64,000 nt of DNA, taken from Tipula vernalis. Its lineage: Eukaryota; Arthropoda; Insecta; Diptera; Tipulidae. A program made the translations under genes and the position numbers. Under the pieces are notes generated by a model. It was given only the letters and a program-made list of their open reading frames with translations. It was not told where the DNA came from and ran no database searches. Below are positions 44,956-54,785 of this stretch, in pieces. Where the stretch lies: the NCBI GenBank assembly GCA_958295665.1, contig OY282558.1, forward strand, positions 62,174,789 to 62,238,788, written 5' to 3'. The number at the start of each line of letters is the position of its first letter. Position 1 is the first letter of the stretch.

Positions 44956-47859
44956 GTTGCATTTGCGTCAGATGTGACATTTGCGTCAGATACTATTTTT
45001 CATATGATCAGGGGATGGAGAGTGGAGAATGATCACTCATTCTCTGATCACCGGTATGTAATATATAACCTCAACGTCAACCCTGTTACCCGGAAACCTT
45101 CAGGAATCCTAGAAGGACAAACTGGAACAAACATCGGGAGGTGTTAAAGGAGGTATTGCCGCTGGAGGTTCCAGAACTTCCGGCGACAGTAAAAGAACTG
45201 GATTGCATGGTTGATATTGTCACAAAGGCATGCAATCATTCATTTAAAGCTGCGTGCCCCCTGATAAAACCTAGGGGCAAACAGAAGCCGACATGGTGGT
45301 CCACTTGGTAGGAGACCTATCGGAAGGCTTGTAGGGTAGCCTTTAATAGGGCCAAGAATACCAGGGAAGCTCGGCATTGGGACTCATATAAGGAAGCCCT
45401 GAGGAATTATAAAAGAGAATTGAGGAAGGCACAAAGGGGTCTGAGACTTCCCGCCTTAGGAAGATTCTTTCTACCAACCGAACCAGTCCTAGTTATTTAA
45501 TTAGGCCGGATGGGTCATGGACAACTTCTAGTATGGAATCTCTGGAGCTTCTAATAAATACACACTTCCCGGGAAGCCTCGATGACTCGACGGAGCCGGA
45601 GGCTCATCGAGAAATACCTTCAATAGAGGAAATGGAGGACATCGTGGATAGAGAACGGATCGCGTGGGCAATGAACGGGTTTAAGCCTTATAAATCGGCT
45701 GGTCCAGATAAGATTATACCAGCGGAGATCCAGAGGAACTTGGCAGTCATCCTTCCCTGGCTGGAGATGATCTTCAGAGGATGTCTGAAATTTGTCTATA
45801 TTCCTAGGAAATGGACGGAGGTCAAGGTGGTCTTCATTCCGAAAGCGGGGAAAAGTTCGCATGCTGATCCGAAAGGCCTGACGCCTATAACTCTATCATC
45901 CTTTCTGCTGAAAATATTGGAAAGGATGGTGGATGTATTTATACGATCAAAAATTGAACCCAGCAATTGGGAAATGTCACAGCATGCGTACTGTAAAGGG
46001 ATGTCGGTGGACACAACCTTGCACGCTTTGGTACCCACAATTGAGTTGTCAATTTACTCGCAGGAGTTCCGTATGGTCTCATTCCTCGATATTGAAGGTG
46101 CCTTTAATAACGTAAAGACGGAGGCGATCATGGAGGGATTGTCAGCTTTGAAGGTGGATTACTCTATAAGTAGGTTGATTAATCATATGCTGTTAAGCAG
46201 GGTTATTACCTCAGAACTGGGGGAGTCCACAATTAGAAGGCGGGTGGTTAGAGGAACCCCGCAGGGAGGTGTAATGTCCCCTTCCCTCTGAAGTATAGTG
46301 ATTAACGAATTGCTGTTGGAACTGGAGAGAGAGCGGGTATTGGTTGTAGGGTACGCAGATGATATAGCGATAGCGGTATCAGGTAAATATTTGGACACGA
46401 TTAGAGATGTTATGCAGAATGCACAATAAACTCAGCTGGATGCCTAACACGTTAGAGAGGGCAAATAAGGCCACTGTAGCCATTTACTCGTGCAGGAACG
46501 CCATAGGTAAGAGATGGGGTTTGAAACGGGAGCTGGTACACTGGCTGTACATTGCCGGGGCGTGCGGTGGCCAACTTTGGACAAGGTAACATACAGGAGT
46601 AGAATGGAAAGGGTGCAAAGAACGCTTAGGACGACACCTACTCGCGCTTTGGCGGTTATGTTCCACCTTATTGCAGTAGATTTTTTTGGTAAGCAGAAGG
46701 CAGCCGAGGTGGCTATGCGACTTAGGCTGTCTCTCAGTGGAAGTGTCTGCAGGTGGGGCACTCGACGATAGTTGGATCACTAAGAAATGAACTGATGAAT
46801 CTAGATTATGTTATACCAACCTTGTGCTTCGATAAAGGGTTCCGGACCGTCTGTCCTTCAAGGGAACCCTGGAGGGACGGATCAATACTGGAAAACGAGG
46901 CAGTGCAATTTTTCACGGACGGCTCTAACCTAGATGGTAAGGTAGGAGCCGGAGTATTCTGTGAGAAGCTTGGTGTTAATATTTCTGTTCGTCTTCCTGA
47001 CTACTGCAGCGTGTACCAAGCTGAAATGGTGGCGATCGGGGAAGTCGTGACATGGTTGAAGCATAATGTGGTATCAGTAAGGGATATCGCAATTTATGTG
47101 GACAGTCAGGCGGCAGTCAGGTCACTAGAAGCGGTTTGTCTGAGGTCGGGTGGCGCTGGATTGCCGATCATCTCTTAATGAGATCAGCGAGTATTTCAGT
47201 ATCCAGTTAAACTGGGTCCCTGGTCACTCGGACATCACGGCGAACTGCAGAGCGGACGAACTAGCTAGGTACGGTACGACTCTCCAGATGCAGACGGAAA
47301 GGGCAGGTCTGGGGAGGCCTACATATAGCAGCGCTCAAATTGGCGCTCAGTAGAAAGGCAATCGCCTTGACAAATGAGAGATGGACCAACACTCTCACGT
47401 GCAGGGTAGCAAAACAGGTTTGGCTAAAACTGAACTTGCGGCGCTTCAAGGCACTGATATCCCTGGGAAGACGAGAGTTAGGATTGGTCTTAGGGATACT
47501 GACAGGACACTGCCTTTTTGGGGAACACGCGAGAAGGCTGGGTCTACAGACAAATGACTTTTGTAGAAGTTGCATGGACGAGGAGGAGGAAGAGACTATA
47601 GATCACTTCCTATGCTCGTGTCCAGCACTATCATACAGAAGACATAAATACTTAGGTGTGTACGGTATGGACAGCATTTCGAAACTCGCGAACTGTGGAG
47701 TACGAGATATTTTACGCTATATAAGTATCACTAAATGGTTTCAGGGGTACAGGGGAGATAAGCTCCTGTGATATCACAATGGACCACTATTGGCCTAGCA
47801 AAGGCAAGCAATTGGCCTTGTGTGCGATAGCAGCCACTCTAACCTAACCTAACCTAACC
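44956..47859 (+). mobile_element. LOA-type LINE, 5' truncated, 13-bp TSD, CCTAA tail
   Basis: Flanked by TAGTTATGAGGTT at 44,943-44,955 and 47,860-47,872. Unit A has the site once (TTGGTTATGAGGTTCC near 31,041). The element starts near the end of the endonuclease domain and ends in about four AACCT units. Plus orientation. Confidence 0.9.
45020..47771 (+). pseudogene. LINE ORF2: RT, RNase H, zinc knuckle, broken
   Basis: Endonuclease end HSFSDHRYVIYNL (about 45,030). A linker with several frame breaks precedes the RT at 45,533-46,291: YKSAGPDKIIPAEIQRNL, KWTEVKVVFIPKAGK, FLDIEGAFNNVKTEA (motif A) and RRVVRGTPQGGVMSPSL (motif B). A TGA follows at 46,289-46,291, after which the frame continues with VLVVGYADDIAIAVSGKY (motif C). 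Part of the thumb is deleted near 46,420. RNase H: VQFFTDGSNLDGKVGAGVFC, IAIYVDSQAAVRSLE, LNWVPGHSDITANCRADELA. C-terminal knuckle: CRSCMDEEEEETIDHFLC. The RNase H and knuckle place it in the I/R1/LOA group. It differs clearly in sequence from the LINE at 9,604. Confidence 0.85.
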
Positions 47860-47872
47860 TAGTTATGAGGTT

Positions 47873-48560
47873 CCATCTTGTAATTCTTTTCAAGTTGGCC
47901 ATGTCAGGCACAGGCATAGCTACACTATTGCTTTTCCTATTAGAAAATGGCCCGGTATCATCACCAGTTGTATTGTATCATTCTCTACGCCATTGGTCAG
48001 TTGAGCTAGCGGCCTTGAATTTGAACAAGCTTCGATTTTATTTAGAAGGATTGTGAGCTTCTCAAAGGTCAATAAGTTGCCCCCAAGGATGTTCACTTAA
48101 CCAATGCTTTCCATAAATCGCCAAAGTGGGGACTTCCAGGTGGGGAGGGGGATAAAATGCCACTCTGCTCCACCTCCCGCAAATTTCCTGGCTGCTTCCT
48201 TTTGTTGTTGTCGTAGGAGCTTGTTAGCTTGGACTGCCATTGTAGCCATTCATGTATAAAGATAGCAACGTCTCCCTTTGTGTAACTTTAAATGTATTGG
48301 TCCAGAGTAGTCTACACCACTGGTTGTAAATTGAGGCGTTGGAATGAAGTTGATTATTGAATATGTTGAATGCTTTAACTATATTCCAACCAAAGTGTGT
48401 GATTTAGATATCAAGTTGGCTTCGAATGTCTTGTGTTTTTGTGGTTTTCCTTTTATCCAACCTAACGGTACCATTGAGTCTGTCCAGCAGAATATGTTTC
48501 CCTCGTTTTTTGGTGCTAAATCGCCGCATTCAATTCCATCATAGGTAGTGAGATTGTTTG
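47873..48560 (-). pseudogene. Old BEL fragment of unit B: integrase end and RNase H
   Basis: Homologous to 31,345-31,060 and 34,874-35,311 of unit A and, unlike unit A, uninterrupted by the CR1-like LINE. Contains the counterpart of the LL.FEKLTTLLNQIE block on the minus strand. Confidence 0.7.
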
Positions 48561-49330
48561 ATTTAGTGCTCCATCTTTGGTTTTAGCTGACGCCTCACAA
48601 AAGCAATGTAGTTCAATTTTTGCATTTCTCCTATAGTTTACCCAGCGATTTATCGTAATTGCTTCTAATAGTTATAATTCTTGTTTGTAGCTTCTTGGTA
48701 GTATCCCAGTCGATTCCGGAGGCTCATAAATCTTGAAGTAGTTTGTTAGCTCTAATTACTACTATGGGGCTAGCCATCCTAATGGATCGAAAATCTTTGA
48801 TGCTTCTGACTATTTTCTTGAGTTTTGTTAAACTCAATTGGGTGTAGGCCTGATTCTTTGAGATCCTCTTATCTCAACTTGAATCCGCCTCCTTGTAATA
48901 GTGAATATAGTTAGTTTTGAGCAAGAATTGATTCTTCTAAAGTATCTGCTCCCGTGTCTTTGACTGCTAGTTGCGATCCTATTGCATATAGTTCGGCATT
49001 ACATGTTGCTAGTTGTCTTAAAGTTTTTGTTGCCAATTACCGTAAGTTTGCATTTGTTCATTTTCGGAAGCTCGCCATAGTTGGAAGCTTGAATCTTCAT
49101 TGACTATTTTGATTTGCCGGAACATTTTCTCTATGTCTGCCGTAAACACATACTGTTTTCTCCATTAGGTCATCCTGAAGAGTTGGTCTGGTAAACTTTG
49201 GATCTGAAAAGGTTGGCGATGGTTGTTGCTTGGTTTGTTGAAGGGTTCCTGATGTACCCACTGAATGTCCTTCTAAAAATTCGAATCTTCCTTCTAAATA
49301 TTTTAGAAACTGAAATGAACAGTACACATA
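48561..49330 (-). pseudogene. Old BEL fragment of unit B: RT to RNase H start
   Basis: Minus strand: FLKYLEGRFEFLEGHSVGTS, then PKFTRPTLQDDLMEK (the GPTLQDDL-type RT block, about 49,200-49,160), RHRENVPANQ out of frame, ATCNAELYAIGSQLAVKDTG, and the RNase H start near 48,600, which includes the unoccupied BEL target GCTGACGCCTCAC. Heavily mutated. Confidence 0.75.
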
Positions 49331-49515
49331 TTAAGTATCGGGCCGCTGGTTGTGGAGACTTGTTAATTTTTGAGATACAAATTTAAATAAAATCTCATTA
49401 TGGTTAACCGCAATAAGCGATCAAATTTGATACGGTTTGGATATCATTGACCTGATAATCTAACAGCATAATTTGCTTTTTTAGTTTAGTTGCGGCTTTC
49501 ATTCAGATCACTCGC

Positions 49516-49523
49516 TATAAAAT
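49516..49523 (+). promoter_or_regulatory. TATA-like box before family member 3
   Basis: TATAAAAT 30 bases before the ATG, in a ~70-base upstream stretch nearly identical to that of member 2. Confidence 0.35.
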
Positions 49524-49545
49524 CTAGAAAATTCAAATAGTGAAA

Positions 49546-49842
49546 ATGTTAATAAAATTCCTGCTAATCTTGACATTTTGTGGAATTATTTCATCTCAAA
49601 CCGAAACTACCAACTTTACTACACTAGAAGTTAAAGAAACCACTCAGTTAGTTGAATTGGAAGTTATAAAGAATTTAACATCAACTATAATTTCGCAACC
49701 GTCTCATGGATCAAAAGTGAAGACGAGGACATTTGGGCTTAGGTCCAAAGATGTAGATACATCATTGCTAGCTATTCAGACAATGAATTTGATAACAACA
49801 ATAGAACCAAGTGTTTCCGGTGTTGCTTCGTTTTATTATTGA
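49546..49842 (+). CDS. Small secreted protein (family member 3), truncated tail
   Basis: 98 residues from ATG 49,546: the same signal peptide as member 2 (MLIKFLLILTFCGIISS), QTETTNFTTLEVKETTQLVE, an added SQPSHGSKVKTR stretch, and the repeat FGLRSKDVDTSLLAIQTMNL. It stops after SGVASFYY at TGA 49,840-49,842. In member 2 the equivalent codon is TCA and the protein continues into a hydrophobic tail; beyond the stop here the tail sequence is still readable (MSSSVLPVIWVIWYAG). So one base change removes the presumed anchor. It may be a soluble variant or an early pseudogene. Confidence 0.6.
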   Translation: MLIKFLLILTFCGIISSQTETTNFTTLEVKETTQLVELEVIKNLTSTIISQPSHGSKVKTRTFGLRSKDVDTSLLAIQTMNLITTIEPSVSGVASFYY

Positions 49843-49989
49843 ATAAAAATGAGTTCAAGTGTGTTGCCTGTAATTTGGGTTATCTGGTATGCTGGAGTAT
49901 AGTATTGAGTTAGACGAATTTTTTGGTCAGAATATTTTAAATAAAGTCAAAATTTAAATTTAATTTTGTGTTTTAAATAATTTTTTACG

Positions 49990-50727
49990 TTCTTTACCCT
50001 CTTGATCACCAACGCTTTGTAAACCGGATCAGATCAAAATTTATATCTAAAACAATAACCACATTTGATCTAATATTGATTTTGGATCACAAATGGTGAT
50101 CCAGAAATTAGTTCAGCTATTAAAATGTAGGTGAACAATAATAAGTGGTTGGTAGTAGTGAAATAAACAACAAAATTAAATACCGAACTCATTTTACCTG
50201 TCACACACGAGTATTGTATTCATCATATTCTTTGTAGAGAAAAGAAGCGACAAAGAATATGATGAATACAATACGCGTATGAATAGACAGAACGAAACGA
50301 GACAGAAAATTTACATTTGGTGTTTGTTTGTTTTACGCGTGATCTGACAAACATCAAGAATTTTTTGAAATCACAGCCATTCTAAATGTTTGACATTTAA
50401 ATGCATGTCTCTCAGATCTACTAAATTATGCTAGTTCCATCTATGAATAAATAGTTCAATTTTACATTGAGAATAAAAATTTACGTAATACCGGTTTTTC
50501 GATATAGTTAAAACTTTGAGAAGAACCCGGTTACCGGTTTCGGTTAAAACCGGTTTGGAAACTCTACTTGTTTTGCTGTCCCAATGGCTTTTATTTTTTT
50601 TTTTTTTCAGTTCGTTTTGCATTCCTTTAGAGGTATTTTTCGGCATTCGACTGCTTTCGTCTAAAAATACATTGTTTGGTTAGCAGGCTAATTGACGATT
50701 GTAAAGTAGGCAAATCACCTTAAACGT
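49990..50727. other. No gene; hairpin-bearing spacer
   Basis: AT-rich sequence with several GATCNNATTT-like strings and the perfect hairpin listed separately. ACCGGTTT-type repeats occur around 50,490-50,560. No coding frame is recognisable. Confidence 0.5.
50211..50274. other. Perfect 25-bp stem, 14-base loop hairpin
   Basis: GTATTGTATTCATCATATTC plus TTTGT (50,211-50,235), loop AGAGAAAAGAAGCG, then the exact reverse complement (50,250-50,274). Flanks add ACG/CGT pairs after one mismatch. Confidence 0.9.
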
Positions 50728-50759
50728 GCTATCAGCGCTCTTGCGGAAAATAGAAAAAA

Positions 50760-50945
50760 TGAAGTAGATACATACATACAAAAATTATTACAACACAATT
50801 TATTAATGATAATTCACAAAATCACTTTATTCCCACAACCAATTTTACTGATCACTTTTACTTTTTATTTTGCACTAAATCACGTTTTAAATCACTTTTT
50901 AATTCCTTTTTAATCTTCACACTATCGCTTTCCAAATACTAATAA
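50760..50945 (-). other. Leader-like sequence after the orphan promoter
   Basis: A-rich on the minus strand with repeated AAAGTGATT; then homology to the repeat at 15,396-15,443 begins (50,772-50,728). No ATG with a long frame follows. Confidence 0.4.
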
Positions 50946-50965
50946 TCCAATTCGACTTCGCTCGC

Positions 50966-51062
50966 CTTTTTATATACACAAATCAAACTTCTAGAAAGTT
51001 CATGTCTTTTCCAGTAAGAATAGTGTAGAAACATTTAGAACAGTTTTATCATGGAAAATTCC
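50966..51062 (-). promoter_or_regulatory. Heat-shock-type promoter (HSE plus TATA), orphan
   Basis: On the minus strand a TATA box (GTATATAAAAAG, 50,966-50,977) is preceded by a perfect three-unit heat shock element (GAACTTTCTAGAA, 50,989-51,001, nTTCnnGAAnnTTC pattern). A second GAAnnTTC pair (GGAAAATTCC) lies at 51,053-51,062. The start of transcription would be near 50,940. The next ~180 bases (to 50,760) look like the A-rich leader of an hsp70-type gene, with several AAAGTGATT strings. No coding sequence follows. Confidence 0.55.
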
Positions 51063-51114
51063 ATTTTAGTACAGTAAAATATTGAGCTATTAATTTAACT
51101 TATTCTATTACACC

Positions 51115-51907
51115 CTAGGTGTCACCGTCACAATATTGTGATTTTTGCTGCGGAATAGGTCGAATTTCTGCTGCGTGGGGTAGGACATCCCAATGAAGCA
51201 CCTCTAAATTTTCCTTGACGACTTTTGCAACTTGTGGCCGGGCGTTGTCGTGCTTAAAGATCACTTTGTCATGTCTTTTGGTATATTGTGGGCGTTTGAG
51301 CTTCAATAATCGGCTTAATTGCATGTGATGGTTTCGTTAGGCTGGAATAGCTCATAATAGATTACTCCAAACTGGTCCCACCAGATGTACAGCATTAGCT
51401 TCTTGCAACGAATATTCGATTTGGCCGTTGAAGTTGATGCATGATCGGGCCTACCGTACGATTTTCTGCGCTTTGGGTTGTCGTTCGCCGCGATTCGATG
51501 CAAAAAACCTTTCCGATTTTGTCTTTGGAGCAGTTGTTCGCACGTGAAAAACGGTGTTCGACGTCTGGCTTGAGTTCAAACGGAAGCCAATTTCCTTGTT
51601 TTTGCACCATACCCATGTCCTTGAGATGGTTTTGAATCGCTTGTTGCCCCTCTTGAGTTTGGCATGAATCTTGGTCCAAAAACGCCTACAACTCAGCGTT
51701 TTCAAATTTTACTGGCCTCCCTTCGCGTTCTTTGTCACTGGTGTCAAAATTGCCACTTTTAGAACACCGGAACCAGTACTCACATGTTTTTATTGATGGA
51801 GCATGTTCCCTATATGCTTCACACATCAATCGATGTCCATCAGCCGCACTTTTCTCCAAATTAAAACCAAAAAGCAGCGCTTCCCGAAAATTGTGTTTTG
51901 TTGGCAC
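51115..51907 (-). pseudogene. mariner transposase relic, second copy
   Basis: Minus strand: N-terminus MPTKHNFREALLFGFNLEKS, then AADGHRLMCEAYREHAPSIK, TCEYWFRCSKSGNFDTSDKE and GRPVKFENAEL (51,907-51,686). The middle runs in a different frame (ELKPDVEHRFSRANNCSKDK). The second half has NDNPKRRKSYGRPDHASTST, LMLYIWWDQFGVIYYELFQP (51,400-51,330), and the catalytic block KVIFKHDNARPQVAKVVKEN (51,260-51,210). Three or more frame changes. It is a different lineage from the copy at 6,111 by sequence. Confidence 0.85.
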
Positions 51908-52049
51908 AAAAATGACACATACTGATTTTTAGAGGGAAATGATGACGCTTTAACATGAATGTAGTTACAAGATGGTCCGATGCGATTTAATACTAGTTAC
52001 GCCATCTTTTGTATGTCACTCAACACTTATTTGTCGATGTATATTCCCA

Positions 52050-53400
52050 GATGAAACTGATGAACAAAAAAATGAGACTCAAGTGGGGGATTAAAATAAT
52101 ACCAACGTTAATAATTTGGAAGATGGTACCAGTAATGCAGAAGGGGGTTTCGAAGGGTTTACTGATAATTCTGAATCATGGTCGTTAGAATCCGATGTTT
52201 GTGTACCGCCTCATATACAAATTTCATCAGTGCCACCAAGATGGTCAACTAGACAAAGTAAGCCAAAACAACTACCTGATTTTGTTACCTATTCGGTAAA
52301 GTCAGCCGAGCTATGGGATCCCGTATCACCAGAAGACGCATTTGGAAACAAGCAATGGAACAGGAATTTAGTTAAATAACTCGTGGGAACTATGCGATTT
52401 AACGGAAGGGATGACTGCCGTTAGGTATTTGAAACAAAAACATATGACACAGACCAGATTGCTCGGTATAAAGTCCGCCTTGTCACAAAAGGGTGTTCGC
52501 AAAGGAAGAGTATAATCACATCGATCAAATAGACGCGTTTTTGCAAGGTGATTTACCTGAGGAGATTTATATGCTGCAGCCAGAAGTTTCGCCAGTGGAA
52601 CTAAAGTGTGCAAGTTCCGGAAATCTCTGTATTGTCTAAAACAGGCGAGCAAAATTTGGAACCAAAAGTTAGATAGCGCAATTTGAAAGATTCTTTCTGA
52701 TGATCCTTCTGTCTACACCAAGTTCGATGAAGGCAAAATACTGATTTTATCATTTTTAGCAATGATAAGGATGTGAAGGCATGGATTAGAACAGAATTGA
52801 TGAAGCGGTTCAAAATGTTGGATTTGGGTGAAGCCGTTTATTGCCTTGGTTGACGCATTACCCAATGTATTCTAGAAGTATTACAGAAATTTAACATGTA
52901 GGATTGCAACCCAATATTAAAACCCTTTGATCCACCCTTTTCGCAGCAGAAGTGCCATGGAGTAAATATGGTAAAAAGAATTCTACGCTATTTAAAGGGA
53001 ACTTCAGATTTGAAATTAACATATCCCCGTGAGAAACATACTGGAATTCTTGGATACTGTGATGCAGATTGGGCTGCTGATGTTGATGAATGATGCTCAA
53101 ATACAGAATATGTATTTTTTAAGAATTTTAATTTGTCTGTCTGCAATCAATTGATTTTTCGGCATTTTTATACATGTACATGTCGCTATCTTCGGCTTCG
53201 GATGGAATTATTTCATACCCATAATATTATGTTACAACAAAAGTGCTTTATGCTTGGCATCTGAAGTCTCATATCATGCCAGAACAAAGCACATCGATGT
53301 TAGACACCACTATATCCGTAAATTGGATTACATAGGCAGTAACGGTGGTAGATGTTTTGACGAAGGCTCTCTTTAGTAAGAAACATCAAAAATGTACTTC
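52050..53400 (+). pseudogene. Ty1/copia pol relic
   Basis: Linker before RT (TRQSKPKQLPDFVTYSVKSA, 52,245-52,310), RT start RYKVRLVTKGCSQRK (about 52,465), QIDAFLQGDLPEEIYMLQPE (52,525-52,585), KVCKFRKSLYCLKQASKIWN (about 52,605-52,665), then degenerate. RNase H follows: VKRILRYLKGTSDLKLTYPR (52,970-53,030), ILGYCDADWAADVDE (53,040-53,090), and the final block SALCLASEVSYHARTKHIDV then RHHYIRKLDYIG (53,240-53,335). The YVDD region is lost in frame breaks. Order and motifs are those of copia Pol; no LTR was identified. Confidence 0.8.
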
Positions 53401-53544
53401 GGGGATGGGTTTGAGATAAATCAAATTCTAGTGGGAGTCACTTATACATGTCAACATATATTTTCTCTCAGATCCATGTAAAAATAGTATCAGTAAAATA
53501 GTGCTCATTACAAAAGGCTTGTGCTAGTATAAGTACTTATAAAA
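53401..53544. other. No gene
   Basis: Short AT-rich spacer between the copia relic and the AACTCAACC block. Confidence 0.4.
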
Positions 53545-54100
53545 TATAAAGGGCTGAAACCTCATGAGATGACCAGAACTTCGGTCCTGAAAATTAACTC
53601 AACTTTCAAATCAATCGCTAGTTGAAACTCTTAACTCAATCTTCAGCTCAACCACACTCTCAATTTACAACAACCTCCAACTCAATCGCAACGCAATCAC
53701 CGAATCAACCTCAAATCGACTTTCAAATCAACTCTTAACTTAACCCCAAACAATTCCCTATTCGAACCTCTTACTTAACCCCAATGTAAGTTAACTAAAC
53801 CTAAACTCAACCTTAACTGACTAAATCAATGTTAACGTTCATCTCAAACCCTAAATCAACATAGTTTGAAAACTACTGAATACAAGATTTCAAGAATCTA
53901 ATCTCCAGCGCAACTCCCGACTCAACCCACAAATAAATCCCCAACGGAACCCCATCGCTAAACCGCAACTCAACAATCTACTCGACAACCTAACCCTCAA
54001 CGCAACCCTTAAATTAACACCCAAATCACTAAACACGATCACACCATTACCATTATACGATTACCATTACCATCCACATCGCTTGTGAATTTGTTTAAAT
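53545..54100 (+). repeat. AACTCAACC block followed by ACCATTA block, with edge motif
   Basis: Edge AAATATAAAGGGCTGAAACC and GATGACCAGAACTTCGGTCC at 53,545-53,592, degenerate AACTCAACC units to about 54,020, then ACCATTACCATTATACGATT-type units at 54,045-54,095. The order mirrors 8,905-9,603 plus 14,760-14,895. Confidence 0.75.
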
Positions 54101-54179
54101 ATCGTTTAACATATATACATACGTGCATACAAACGCTCAATTATATATACTTATATATATAGAGAGAGATATCAACTGC

Positions 54180-54255
54180 TCACTAAACCCTAATCCAATC
54201 CAACCCAACTCAAACTCAATTCTCTCTTAACCTTCAATTCAACCCCAAATTCAGT
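54180..54255 (+). repeat. Short AACTCAAC block
   Basis: About 75 bases of CAACTCAAACTCAATTC-type units after a TA-rich stretch (54,115-54,170). Confidence 0.6.
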
Positions 54256-54329
54256 ATCCAACACAATATCCAAACAAAATACATAAAAATTGGTAAATAT
54301 TTATAAAACCAGGTGGTTTTGGGTCAATT

Positions 54330-54645
54330 AGTATGGTAGGTATCCCACCCTCTCGACGTATAGGTTCCAAAAGCTTTTCAATTCTCCGCCTTGACCATAG
54401 AAATCGATAGGTGAAAAAAATCGAAATCGGACAAGCCGTTCTCGAGATATCTTGGGTACAGACATCCAACGTCTAGACATCCAGGAGGTTTCAAATCGTC
54501 GAGTTCTCATCGAAAAAAGTGTTTTTGGACCAACCAAATTTTTGCTCATTTTTGACAGGATTTCAATATTTTGGTCTTTATCGTCCGAAGTAATAAAGCT
54601 GCGGCGTTTGGATCGGAAGATTCCGATCACGAAGGATTATCCGAT
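54330..54645 (+). repeat. Dispersed repeat with TCTCGAGATATC motif, copy 2
   Basis: AATTCTCCGCCTTGACCATAG, ATCGGACAAGCCGTTCTCGA then GATATC, and GACAGGATTTCAATATTTTG occur in the same order as on the minus strand of 16,640-17,010. Confidence 0.6.
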
Positions 54646-54654
54646 TTGCACGAT

Positions 54655-54785
54655 TTAATGTCATCCCTCGTTTGGTGATCAAACAGCCCAATCAAAATTC
54701 CATTCTAATTGGCTATATTGAAGAACTTAATCTAAAAATCATTGTAGGGTCCCATTTCCGGTAGAGGTTTTGTGCCTCGATTTTT
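54655..54785. repeat. Single arm of the 8,085-8,840 fold-back repeat
   Basis: GAACTTAATCTAAAAATCAT and GGGTCCCATTTCCGG match, with differences, the arm sequence CAGAACTTTATCCAAAAATC...CCCATTTCC at 8,731-8,780. Confidence 0.5.

Larger units (their letters stand above)
44179..49988 (+). repeat. Tandem duplication, unit B
   Basis: Direct copy of unit A, 2.9 kb after removing the LINE at 44,956-47,859. It lacks about 700 bp present in unit A (29,770-30,478) and has some extra sequence near 44,660-44,800. Confidence 0.85.
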
